Under the pieces are notes generated by a model that did not search any database, was not told the DNA's origin, and saw nothing but the letters and a program-made list of their open reading frames with translations. From Caenimonas sp. SL110 (GTDB lineage: Bacteria; Pseudomonadota; Gammaproteobacteria; Burkholderiales; Burkholderiaceae_C): 64,000 nucleotides of DNA. Shown piece by piece: positions 56,282 to 64,000 of the stretch (its first letter is position 1; every line of letters starts with the position of its first letter). The position numbers and the translations under genes are program-made. Location of the stretch: assembly GCF_001044395.1 (NCBI RefSeq), contig NZ_JANU01000001.1:1-64000 (forward strand), given 5' to 3'.

Positions 56282-57994
56282 ATGACTGCGCGCATCCAGC
56301 TTGAGACGCGTGATGCCGACGTCGTGATCGTCGGCGGCGGGGGAGCCGCCAGCCGCGCTGCCCTTTCTGCGCGCAGCGAAGGTGCCAACGTGCGCATGTT
56401 GACCAAGGCACCGTTCAAGACCGGCGGCAGCACGGTGCACGGCGCCAGCGAGATCATGAGCATGGGTGCGGCGGGCTTCGGTGAAGCAGCCGACAGCCGC
56501 CAGAAACACTACGACGACACCATGCGTGCCGGGCAGGGCTTCATTGACCGGGCGCTGGTTCGGGTGCTCGCCGAGGAAGCGCCCGAGCGCATCCGCGACC
56601 TGATGTCCATCGGTGTGCCGTTCGACCGCGAGGGCGAGCATTTCAAGCTGATCCAGAGCGATTTCGGCAGCCATGCGCGTGCGCTCGGCGTCAAGGGCAA
56701 GACCGGCAAGGCTTTTGTGGAGGCGCTGTCCGATGAACTGGTGCGCACTGGCGTGCAGGTGGAGGACAGCGTCTCGCTGGTCGATCTGGTTCGCGATGCC
56801 CGGGGCGAAGCCTGCGGTGTGCTGGGCTTCGACACGAAGCGCGGCGTGCTGGTGCATTACCGCGCGCCCTCGGTGGTGCTGGGTACCGGCGGCCTGCACA
56901 GCTGCTTTGACCTGCAGGTGTCCACGGCGGAGATGACGGGCGACGGTCAGGCGATCTGCTTTCGGCATGGCGCGGAACTGGTCAACCTGGAGTTCCACCA
57001 GGTCGGTCCCGCGCTGGTGCATCCCTATGTGCAACTGTTCAGCGGGTCTGCCTTCCGGCTGTATCCGAAGATGCTCAATTCAGACGGGCGCGAGTTCCTG
57101 CAGGACTACCTGCCCGAGGGTGTCACCGCGCAAACCGTCTATGACGAAAAGGGCTTTCCGTTCACTGCAACCAATGTCTCACGCTACCTCGACATCGCGA
57201 TGGCGCATGAGGTGGCCGAGGGACGCGGCTCGCCGCACGGCGGCGTGTATTTCTCGTTCGCGCATGTGCCGCCGCAGGAGATGCGCCGCGTGCTGCCCAA
57301 CACCGCGCGCTGGATGAACGAGCGTGGCGTCGATCTGCAAAAGGAGACGCTGGAAGTGGGCGTCGCATTCCAGTGCATGAATGGCGGTGTTCGCATGACG
57401 GATGCCAATGCGCAAAGCAGCGTGCCGGGCCTCTTCGTCATCGGCGAACTGGCGGGTGGTGTTCGCGGCCCGGACCGGCCGGGTGGCAACTCGCTTGCGG
57501 AAGGGCAGGTGTTTGGCCATCGCAGCGGCAAGGCCGCGGCCTTGCGTGCACTTGGAATGCGTGGGGGTCTGGCTGGTCGGGGTGAGGGCGCGACGCTGGC
57601 TGAATCGGTCGATGGCGTTGAGCGATTGCTGCGCGGCGGCGTGCCCACCGACACGGCCGAGCCTGCGCGCCGCATCCGCAAGGCGATGCAGGGCGAGTGC
57701 CTGGTCGAGAAGACGGGGGACGGCTTGCGATCTGCCTTGAAGACGGTGCGTGAGGTAAGGGCCGAGATGGAGACCGACGCCCGCGCGAGCCTGGACACGC
57801 TGGTGTCGGCGCTGAGCGTGCGAAACATGGCGCAGGCCAGTGAGCTGGTCTTGAGCGCCTGCCTCAATCGCGCGGAGACCAGAAGCGCGCACTACCGGCT
57901 CGACTACCCCAAGACCGAGACCTCGCTGGCTCACAGCTACCTGGTGCGCAAGGCCGCCGATGGGCAGCCTGCGTTCGAGCGCTTCGACTACTGA
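56282..57994 (+). CDS. Fumarate reductase / succinate dehydrogenase-like flavoprotein
   Basis: A protein of 570 residues of the succinate dehydrogenase/L-aspartate oxidase flavoprotein family. The FAD motif is DVVIVGGGGAASRAALSA, followed by GGSTVHGASEIMSM and the C-terminal FVIGELAGGVRGPDRPGGNS. The segment near RAETRSAHYRLDYPKTE resembles the L-aspartate oxidase active-site end. No iron-sulfur or membrane subunit gene adjoins it, so it is probably soluble. It may oxidise or reduce an intermediate of the CoA pathway. It starts 1 bp after the acyl-CoA dehydrogenase stop. Confidence 0.88.
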   Translation: MTARIQLETRDADVVIVGGGGAASRAALSARSEGANVRMLTKAPFKTGGSTVHGASEIMSMGAAGFGEAADSRQKHYDDTMRAGQGFIDRALVRVLAEEAPERIRDLMSIGVPFDREGEHFKLIQSDFGSHARALGVKGKTGKAFVEALSDELVRTGVQVEDSVSLVDLVRDARGEACGVLGFDTKRGVLVHYRAPSVVLGTGGLHSCFDLQVSTAEMTGDGQAICFRHGAELVNLEFHQVGPALVHPYVQLFSGSAFRLYPKMLNSDGREFLQDYLPEGVTAQTVYDEKGFPFTATNVSRYLDIAMAHEVAEGRGSPHGGVYFSFAHVPPQEMRRVLPNTARWMNERGVDLQKETLEVGVAFQCMNGGVRMTDANAQSSVPGLFVIGELAGGVRGPDRPGGNSLAEGQVFGHRSGKAAALRALGMRGGLAGRGEGATLAESVDGVERLLRGGVPTDTAEPARRIRKAMQGECLVEKTGDGLRSALKTVREVRAEMETDARASLDTLVSALSVRNMAQASELVLSACLNRAETRSAHYRLDYPKTETSLAHSYLVRKAADGQPAFERFDY

Positions 57995-58006
57995 CACGGA
58001 AGAAAA

Positions 58007-59203
58007 ATGACCGCATTGCCACTGGAGGGCGTCATCGTCCTCGATCTCTCCCGCCAGTTGCCGGGGCCTGTTTCCACGCAGATCCTGGCCGACTTCGGCG
58101 CCGACGTGATCAAGATCGAAGACACGGGCGCAGGCGACAACTTTCGCGGTGTCGCGCCCTTGCGCAATGGCGTCTCGGCGCGCCACGCACAGATCAACCG
58201 CAACAAGCGCGGCCTGGCGATCGACCTCAAGAGCAGGGAGGGCCATGAGGTTTTCATGAAGCTGTGCGAGACCGCCCATGTGGTGTTCGAGCAGTTCCGC
58301 CCCGGCGTGGTCAAGCGGCTGGGCATTCACTACGAAGCGGTGCGCGAGGTGAACCCGCGCATCGTCTATTGCGCCCTGTCGGGATTTGGGCAGAACGGGC
58401 CGCTGCGCGATGTGGTCGCGCACGACCCCAACTACCTGTCGGTGGCGGGCGTGCTGGGTCTGCTGGGCCGGCGCGGCGGCCCGCCTGCGATGAGCGGCCC
58501 GCAGATTTCGGACCTGGCCGCAGCGCATCTGGCGACCATCGGCATCCTGCTGGGCCTGCGGCGCGCGGAGCACACCGGCGAGGGCGAGTACATCGACATT
58601 TCGCTGTTCGACAGCGCGATGTCGATGTCGGTGACGGCGGTGGCCACCTATCTCGGTGGCGGCAAGGCACCCAGCCGCGGCGAGGAGCGCCACAACGGCC
58701 GCTATCCGTGGTCGGACATCTATGAAACGTCTGATGGCGGCTACGTCACCATTTCGGCGATCGAAGAACACTTCTTTGCCAACCTGTGCAACGCGCTGGA
58801 ACGGCCCGAGTGGCTGCCTGACCAGTATGCGGATGACGCACGTCAGGAAGAAATTCGCGCGGGCATGGCGCAGATTTTCCGAACTCGGACACGCGACGAA
58901 TGGTTCGAACGGCTCAAGGACAAGGACCTGTGCATCAGTCCGGTACTGACGGTGGCAGAGGCTGTTGAAAGCGATCATGCGAAGGCACGAGGCAGTGTCG
59001 TGACGCACCAGCATCCCGTGGCAGGCGAGACGCGCATGCTGGCAAGCCCCATCCACATGCGCAATGCGCCTGCGGCCATCCGGCGTGCCGCGCCAGCGCT
59101 GGGGGAGCACTCCGCCGAGATCCTGCAATCATTGGGATATGACGAAGCGGCCATTGACCAGCTCGTCGCGCGTGGCGTGGTCCGGGTGCCTGCGGCAGGA
59201 TGA
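58007..59203 (+). CDS. CaiB/BaiF family (type III) CoA-transferase
   Basis: A protein of 398 residues. Conserved blocks are LEGVIVLDLSRQLPGPVSTQ, GADVIKIEDTGAGD, NRNKRGLAIDLKSREGHEVF and the catalytic Asp169 in QISDLAAAHLATIG, the same place as in formyl-CoA transferase. It is the second CaiB-type enzyme of the region; the other is at 48281-49525 and is clearly different in sequence. It stands 12 bp after the flavoprotein gene and is followed by the MFS gene. Confidence 0.93.
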   Translation: MTALPLEGVIVLDLSRQLPGPVSTQILADFGADVIKIEDTGAGDNFRGVAPLRNGVSARHAQINRNKRGLAIDLKSREGHEVFMKLCETAHVVFEQFRPGVVKRLGIHYEAVREVNPRIVYCALSGFGQNGPLRDVVAHDPNYLSVAGVLGLLGRRGGPPAMSGPQISDLAAAHLATIGILLGLRRAEHTGEGEYIDISLFDSAMSMSVTAVATYLGGGKAPSRGEERHNGRYPWSDIYETSDGGYVTISAIEEHFFANLCNALERPEWLPDQYADDARQEEIRAGMAQIFRTRTRDEWFERLKDKDLCISPVLTVAEAVESDHAKARGSVVTHQHPVAGETRMLASPIHMRNAPAAIRRAAPALGEHSAEILQSLGYDEAAIDQLVARGVVRVPAAG

Positions 59204-59264
59204 CGCGCGAGAGTCTGGCACGATGGCCAGTCGGCGCGCTTTCGTGCGCGGGAGTGAACAAGAC

Positions 59265-60518
59265 ATGAGCGTTGGCGGCAAGTGGTATTTCGGCTGGAAC
59301 ATCGTCGGCGCTGCAGCGATGCTGACGCTCCTGTCCGTGGGCATGCGGCTGGGCATCGGCCCTTTTTTCCTGCCCATTGCCAACGACCTCGGATTCAGCC
59401 GCAGCCTGCTGGCCTCCATCGTGGCGGCGGGCATGCTTTGCTACGGTCTGGCGATGCCGGTGGCGGGGTTTCTGGTCGCGCGGCGCGGTACGCGTTTTGT
59501 CTTGCTGCTGGGCACGACCATCGTCGTGCTGGCGGCCATCTGGTCGGTCAATGCGCGCAGCGCGACGACCTTTCTGCTGTCCTTTGGCGTGATGCTGTCG
59601 GTGGGTCTTGCCTTCACGAGCCCGGTGGCGCTCACGCCGGTCATCAGCCACTGGTTCACACGCCGGCGGGGCATGGCCCTGTTCTTCCTGTCCACGGGTT
59701 CGATGGCGGGCATGGCCGTGATGACACCGGTGCTCGCCTGGGCCATTGCCGAAGTGGGGTGGCGCGTGACACTGCTTGGGTTCGCCGCAGTGTTTGCCTT
59801 GTTCACGATTCCAGTGGCACTGCTGGTCATGCGAGACGACGCGCCAGAACACACCGACCTCGGTGCGCACGAAATTGCCGCCATGCGCGCGAATCCGCCC
59901 GCAGTCACAACCAGCCTGCAACTGCGTGAAGTGATGCGCACGGTGCCGTTCTGGCAGGTGTTTCTGGGCCTGTTTGCATGCGGCTTTTCGATGAACCTGC
60001 TTGGCACGCATGGCATGCCGATGCTGATGGACCATGGCTTCGATGCGATGTCCAGTTCGATGGGCATAGGCCTGATCGGGCTGGTGGCGATTTTCGGCAC
60101 GATGGCGCTGGGTCGACTGGCCGATCGGGTGCCGCGCCGCAAGTTGCTGGCAGTGATTTATTCGATTCGCGGCCTCGGATTCTTTGCACTGGTGCTGGTG
60201 GGAACGCACTTCGAGCTGTACCTGGCCGCTTCGATTGGAGGGCTCGTCTGGGCAGGCAGCATTGCACTTTCATCGGCCATTCTTGCCGACGTCTATGGCG
60301 TTCGGCTGGTGGGCGTGCTCTATGGCCTGGCGTACCTGGGCCACCAGATCGGCGGCATGCTCAGCTCGTGGCTGGGCGGATGGGGCTATGAAACCTTCGG
60401 CACGCACTGGGTCGCGTTTGGAAGCGCTGGCGTGCTGCTGCTGCTCGCGGCTGCACTGTCGCTGCGACTGCCGTTGAAGGGCTACACATTGATGCGGCCG
60501 GCTCCTCACCAGGCCTGA
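59265..60518 (+). CDS. MFS transporter
   Basis: A protein of 417 residues with about twelve membrane segments. The conserved loop 2-3 region is VAGFLVARRGTRFVLLLG and the second half repeats it as TMALGRLADRVPRRKLLAV. The N-terminus WYFGWNIVGAAAMLTLLSVG is typical of the oxalate/formate-antiporter-like group of MFS carriers. ATG 59265 is preferred over ATG 59223 because GGGAG lies upstream at a good distance. It closes the catabolic operon and probably imports or exports a carboxylate. Confidence 0.88.
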   Translation: MSVGGKWYFGWNIVGAAAMLTLLSVGMRLGIGPFFLPIANDLGFSRSLLASIVAAGMLCYGLAMPVAGFLVARRGTRFVLLLGTTIVVLAAIWSVNARSATTFLLSFGVMLSVGLAFTSPVALTPVISHWFTRRRGMALFFLSTGSMAGMAVMTPVLAWAIAEVGWRVTLLGFAAVFALFTIPVALLVMRDDAPEHTDLGAHEIAAMRANPPAVTTSLQLREVMRTVPFWQVFLGLFACGFSMNLLGTHGMPMLMDHGFDAMSSSMGIGLIGLVAIFGTMALGRLADRVPRRKLLAVIYSIRGLGFFALVLVGTHFELYLAASIGGLVWAGSIALSSAILADVYGVRLVGVLYGLAYLGHQIGGMLSSWLGGWGYETFGTHWVAFGSAGVLLLLAAALSLRLPLKGYTLMRPAPHQA

Positions 60519-60743
60519 GAAATAGGAACTCCGGACTGGCTCCGGCGCGGCTGCGGACACAGACTTCTGGATGAGCATTTGCCCTTGATTAAGGGTTTAC
60601 CAGCTAGAGAGCATCTCCTAAACTAATACGTATCTGTTAATCAATTGGACTAACTTAGTTCAAAAATCTGATGAAACAGTGATGTCGTGCCCGGTCGGGC
60701 TCGCATCTGCCCCCAAGCGGCGACGTATGAAAAGGATTGGGAA
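60519..60743. other. AT-rich intergenic region before fliQ
   Basis: This 225-bp spacer is distinctly richer in A and T than the rest of the window. A small hairpin CCCTT-GATT-AAGGG (60582-60595) followed by TTTA may weakly end the MFS transcript. Further on are ATACGTAT (about 60627), GTTAATCAATTGG and the near-palindrome GACTAACTTAGTTC (about 60649-60662). These may hold the promoter and regulator site for the flagellar genes, but no sigma-28 or sigma-54 consensus is clear. Confidence 0.4.
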
Positions 60744-61019
60744 ATGCGATCAGATGTGGCCATCGCCATGATGGCCGACCTGTTTTGGACCGGCCTGCTG
60801 GTTTGCTTGCCCGTCCTGGGGCTGGTGATGCTGGTCGGGCTTGCCATCAGCATCCTGCAGGTCGTCACGCAAGTGCAGGAAATGTCCCTGACCTTTGTGC
60901 CAAAGCTGATTACGGCAGGCATTTCCCTCGTTGTGTTTGGTCCCTGGATGCTTCGCACGCTTTCCCAGTTCGCGACCCGCCTCTGGACCCAGATTCCCGC
61001 CATGTTCGTCGGGCCGTGA
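60744..61019 (+). CDS. fliQ: Flagellar export apparatus protein FliQ
   Basis: A protein of 91 residues with two membrane segments (LFWTGLLVCLPVLGLVMLVG and the ITAGISLVVFGPWML region), the standard FliQ size. The family block AISILQVVTQVQEMSLTFVPKL is clear. It forms part of the export gate with FliP and FliR. AAGGA lies upstream of ATG 60744. Contrary to the usual fliPQR order, no fliP precedes it; an MFS gene does. It is 1 bp from the GTG start of fliR. Confidence 0.92.
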   Translation: MRSDVAIAMMADLFWTGLLVCLPVLGLVMLVGLAISILQVVTQVQEMSLTFVPKLITAGISLVVFGPWMLRTLSQFATRLWTQIPAMFVGP

Positions 61020-61020
61020 C

Positions 61021-61854
61021 GTGAATTTCAGTCTCATCACGTCAGGCCTGGCTGGCGCCCTCGATCCCGGCTATGTCGTGGCCGTTTTCCTGCTGTCGCT
61101 GCGTCTTTCGGCCGTGTTCCTGATGACGCCCGTGCTGTATGCATTCGGGGTTCCTGCTGTCGCTCGCGTCCTGCTGGTCATCGGCATGGCGGCCGCTCTG
61201 GCGCTCGGCGTTCCGACCGAGGGATTGGCTGTCCTGTTCTCCGCTTCCAGCACGGCCTCCCTGTTTGTTGCAGCCATGACTGAGGTCGCGCTCGGGGCCA
61301 TGCTGGCGCTGGGAATCCTCAGCGCGTTCGCCGCCATATCGCTGGCCGGCCGTCTGATCGACATACAGATTGGCTTCGGCATGGCGCAGGTGTACGACCC
61401 CGTGTCCAACCGCCAGGTACCAGTGCTGACATCGGCCTTCGACCGGCTGGGTGTGATCGCATTCTTTCTCATCAACGGGCACCACGCACTGCTGCGCGGC
61501 ATCGCGTTCAGCCTTGAGCGATTTCCTCTGGGGCGTCCCTGGCCGCTGGAGGCGACGGTGCCGCTGGTCATCAAGCAGGTCGGCGGGCTCTTCGCGATGG
61601 GCTTCGCGCTCGCAGCGCCTGTGGTGGTTTGCCTGCTGCTGGTCGAATTGGCGCTTGGCGTGGTCGCACGCAACCTGCCCCAGATGAACATGTTCGTGAT
61701 CGGCATCCCGCTCAAGATCGTCGTCGGCCTCGCGGCGCTCTCGCTGTGGTTTGGTGGAATGGGCGATTCCATGAGCCGTATCTACGGGTCCATCTACAAG
61801 AGCTGGGATGCCACGCTGTCTGTCCCGCCTGTACCCGCCCAGGGAGCGCGCTGA
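61021..61854 (+). CDS. fliR: Flagellar export apparatus protein FliR
   Basis: A protein of 277 residues starting with GTG at 61021, one base after the fliQ stop. It has about six membrane segments, and family stretches are VFLMTPVLYAFGVPAVARVL, AGRLIDIQIGFGMAQVYDP and QMNMFVIGIPLKIVVGL. It belongs to the membrane export gate. It overlaps flhB by one base (TGATG), so the set is translationally coupled. Confidence 0.92.
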   Translation: MNFSLITSGLAGALDPGYVVAVFLLSLRLSAVFLMTPVLYAFGVPAVARVLLVIGMAAALALGVPTEGLAVLFSASSTASLFVAAMTEVALGAMLALGILSAFAAISLAGRLIDIQIGFGMAQVYDPVSNRQVPVLTSAFDRLGVIAFFLINGHHALLRGIAFSLERFPLGRPWPLEATVPLVIKQVGGLFAMGFALAAPVVVCLLLVELALGVVARNLPQMNMFVIGIPLKIVVGLAALSLWFGGMGDSMSRIYGSIYKSWDATLSVPPVPAQGAR

Positions 61855-62942
61855 TGGCCGAGCAGGACCTCGACCGCAACGAAGCGGCCACGCCCTACAA
61901 GCTGGAGAAAGCCAGGGACAAGGGCCAGGTCGGCAAGAGCGCGGACGTGGTTTCCGCGATCGTATTCACGGTGGCCGTGGCGTATCTGTACTGGCAGGGT
62001 GCCGACGGACTGGTCGCGCAATTTCGATACGACCACTCGCTGCTTGCGCAAGCCGGTCGCATGGAGGCGAGCCCGGCCAGTCTCTGGCGGCTGGTGAGCG
62101 CCATGGTCAAGGACAGCCTGCTCATGCTGGCGCCTTTCATGGGGGCCATCGTCATCGCCGCGATCGCCGGCAACATGATGCAAACCGGGCCCATCCTTTC
62201 GGCCGACCCCGTCAAGCCCGACTTTGACCGAGCCAATCCTGTCAACGGCTTCAAGAAGGTGTTTTCCATGCGCACCTTGTTCGATGGTGCGCGGGCCATC
62301 ATCAAGCTGCTGTTGCTGGGCCTCGTGGTTTATCAGGCGCTCAAGAGCCTGACGCCGCAGTTCTTTCACCTGGCCTCGATGTCCGCCCCGAGGCTGCTTC
62401 GCACGCTGGTTGACGACGTGGCCGCCACGGGCCTGAAGATGGCCTTGATGCTGTGCATCATCGCGCTGGTTGATTTCGGGTTCACCCGCCGCGAGTTCGA
62501 CAAGAAGATGCGCATGAGCCGGCGCGAACTCAAGGACGAAAACAAGACTCGCGAAGGCGACCCGCGCATTCGGGCGAGGTTGCGCGAACTGCGCCGCGAG
62601 GCGCTCAAACGCAGCATGGCGGTGCGCCACACCTCAACTGCGGACGTCGTGCTGACCAACCCGACGCATTTCGCTGTGGCACTGCGTTATGTGCACGGCC
62701 AGATGCAGTCACCGCAGGTCGTTGCGAAGGGGGCGGGCACGCTCGCGGCGACCATGAGGAAGATCGCCGCGCGGCACAGCATTCCGGTCGTGCAGAACCC
62801 GCCGCTGGCGCGCGAGCTCTACCACACGGTCGAAGTTGAGCAGCACGTCCCACCCAACCTGTACGCGCAGGTGGCACGCATCCTGGTGTGGGTGTTTGCG
62901 ATGAGGCAGGCCCGCACGGGTGCCTCTGGGGCTGCAGCATGA
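61854..62942 (+). CDS. flhB: Flagellar export switch protein FlhB
   Basis: A protein of 362 residues. The N-terminal part has four membrane segments, and the cytoplasmic part carries the autocleavage site NPTH in VVLTNPTHFAVALRY, with Asn269-Pro270. The sequence before it, RRELKDENKTREGDPRIRAR, is typical of FlhB. Cleavage switches export from rod/hook to filament substrates. The stop overlaps the flhA start (ATGA). The length and the Asn position match E. coli FlhB closely. Confidence 0.93.
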   Translation: MAEQDLDRNEAATPYKLEKARDKGQVGKSADVVSAIVFTVAVAYLYWQGADGLVAQFRYDHSLLAQAGRMEASPASLWRLVSAMVKDSLLMLAPFMGAIVIAAIAGNMMQTGPILSADPVKPDFDRANPVNGFKKVFSMRTLFDGARAIIKLLLLGLVVYQALKSLTPQFFHLASMSAPRLLRTLVDDVAATGLKMALMLCIIALVDFGFTRREFDKKMRMSRRELKDENKTREGDPRIRARLRELRREALKRSMAVRHTSTADVVLTNPTHFAVALRYVHGQMQSPQVVAKGAGTLAATMRKIAARHSIPVVQNPPLARELYHTVEVEQHVPPNLYAQVARILVWVFAMRQARTGASGAAA

Positions 62943-64000
62943 ACGCGCTGGAGCGATTCTTCGGCAAGCAAAGCGATATCGCCCTTGTCGCATTGGTGCT
63001 GGGCGTCCTGGTCGTCCTGTTCGCGCCTATTCCCAGCGGCCTGCTGGACTTTCTCATCCTGGCGAACTTCAGCTTCGCTTTCCTGATCCTGCTGCTCACG
63101 TTCTATATGGCGCGGCCTGTCGAGTTCTCGACTTTTCCGTCGCTGCTTCTGATTGCGACTCTTTTCCGTCTTTCACTCAATGTTGCCGCTACCCGCCTGA
63201 TTCTTTCTGATGCAGATGCCGGCAAGGTGATCGGTGCCGTGGGCTCGTACGTGGTCGGTGGAAACTATGTGATCGGGCTGATCGTCTTTTGCATCCTGAT
63301 CGTGGTGCAGTACGTGGTCGTGACCAGTGGCGCGCAACGCGTGTCTGAAGTCGCGGCGCGCTTCACGCTCGACAGCATGCCCGGGCAGCAGATGAGCATC
63401 GATGCGGACCTGAACATGGGTTTCATCGACCAGGCAGAAGCCCAGAAGCGCCGCAAGCAGATCGAGAAAGAAGCAGGCTTCTATGGCGCCATGGATGGTG
63501 CAAGCAAGTTCGTCAAGGGCGATGCGATTGCCGGCATCATCATCTTGCTGATCAACATCGTGGGTGGCTTGCTGATCGGCGTCATGCAGCACCACATCCC
63601 GTGGGGCCAGGCGCTCCAGACCTACACCTTGCTCACCATTGGCGATGGAATCGTCACCCAGGTTCCCGCGCTGGTCATCGCGGTAGGCACCGGCATCATC
63701 GTGACGCGCTCGTCGTCGGACAGCAACCTGAGCCGCGAAGCGTTGCGGCAGATCACGTCGTTTCCCAAGACCCTGCTGCTGGTGGCTGGCGCGCTTTGCG
63801 GACTCATGCTCTTGCCGGGCATTCCGCTCGTCCCGACGCTCATTCTGGTCGCGGGGGTGATGGCGGTGGCGTTCATCTCGTCGCGCCTGTCGAAGCGAAG
63901 CCATGAGGCTTCGAATCAGGAAGGTGCTGCCGACACAGACGGCAGCAGCGGGGAGGGCGCTGACGATCCTTACGCAACGCTTCCGGTCGAGCCTATCGAG
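62939..64000 (+). CDS. flhA: Flagellar export apparatus protein FlhA (partial, runs off the window)
   Basis: The first 354 codons are present, without a stop, so the gene continues beyond the right edge. The N-terminal membrane region has LLDFLILANFSFAFLILLLT and FSTFPSLLLIATLFRLSLN. The FHIPEP signature appears as RFTLDSMPGQQMSIDADLNM; the usual PGKQM has Gln150 in place of Lys. The last part, SRLSKRSHEASNQEGAADTD, is the start of the linker to the cytoplasmic domain. FlhA docks export substrates. ATG 62939 overlaps the flhB stop. Confidence 0.93.
   Translation, partial: MNALERFFGKQSDIALVALVLGVLVVLFAPIPSGLLDFLILANFSFAFLILLLTFYMARPVEFSTFPSLLLIATLFRLSLNVAATRLILSDADAGKVIGAVGSYVVGGNYVIGLIVFCILIVVQYVVVTSGAQRVSEVAARFTLDSMPGQQMSIDADLNMGFIDQAEAQKRRKQIEKEAGFYGAMDGASKFVKGDAIAGIIILLINIVGGLLIGVMQHHIPWGQALQTYTLLTIGDGIVTQVPALVIAVGTGIIVTRSSSDSNLSREALRQITSFPKTLLLVAGALCGLMLLPGIPLVPTLILVAGVMAVAFISSRLSKRSHEASNQEGAADTDGSSGEGADDPYATLPVEPIE

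Noticed and set aside
60744..64000. Type III secretion injectisome rather than flagellum
   Set aside because: FlhB has the flagellar length and NPTH site at Asn269, and the FlhA membrane region fits flagellar proteins; no injectisome-specific genes adjoin. It stays possible only if genes beyond the edge say so.
1..64000. CRISPR arrays, tRNA genes, rRNA genes, transposases
   Set aside because: I looked for regular spaced repeats, tRNA-type ends and transposase-like frames and found none apart from the tmRNA.

Overview
The window is GC-rich chromosomal DNA of a betaproteobacterium, most probably Burkholderiales of the Comamonadaceae type. The evidence is a housekeeping block (hldD, rfaE1, lapB, lapA, ihfB, rpsA, an aroA-cmk fusion, tyrA, pheA, gyrA, then divergent ompA, ubiG, gph, ssrA), many Bug-type solute-binding proteins, and a comEA gene. 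All calls come from reading the sequence and from remembered family signatures; no database search was run.

Layout. 0-7.1 kb: a GAF/Fis-type regulator faces a molybdenum hydroxylase operon with subunit order small-large-medium, plus a MoxR AAA+ ATPase and a VWA protein. This is the layout of 'form II' CO-dehydrogenase-like enzymes, and the large subunit carries AYRGAGR rather than the CO-specific AYxCSFR loop. 7.1-14.5 kb: a TRAP transporter operon (dctPQM) is divergent from an Asp/Glu/hydantoin racemase-like gene and a fused hydantoinase A/B (5-oxoprolinase-type) gene. 14.5-30.7 kb: comEA, LPS heptose genes, LapAB, IHF-beta, ribosomal protein S1, aromatic amino acid synthesis, gyrase A, an OmpA-family protein, ubiquinone methyltransferase, phosphoglycolate phosphatase, tmRNA and a small cytochrome c.

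30.7-60.5 kb is a catabolic region of about 30 kb. Its left arm, on the minus strand, is a closely packed series of ten genes. They encode a beta-hydroxyacid dehydrogenase, a DUF1185 protein, a Bug protein, a D-2-hydroxyacid dehydrogenase, an aldehyde dehydrogenase, a YdiJ-like D-2-hydroxyglutarate-type dehydrogenase, an LDH2-family dehydrogenase, two DAO-type flavoproteins and a CphA2-like ATP-grasp ligase. An RraA-like aldolase gene lies just upstream. The right arm, on the plus strand, encodes three Bug proteins, two CaiB-type CoA-transferases, a crotonase, a family I CoA-transferase, a GH88/GH105-like unsaturated-glycosyl hydrolase, an acyl-CoA dehydrogenase, a fumarate-reductase-like flavoprotein and an MFS transporter. 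Between the arms lie two divergent, closely related LysR regulators. I found by eye a 17-bp sequence, RTTAAC-N3-A-N3-CATA, at five promoters of this region, always in the same orientation as the gene behind it (one site has a last-base mismatch). It looks like the operator of a local LysR regulon that ties both arms together. The substrate is unknown.

60.7-64 kb: fliQ, fliR, flhB and the first part of flhA, translationally linked and running off the right edge; fliP is not adjacent.
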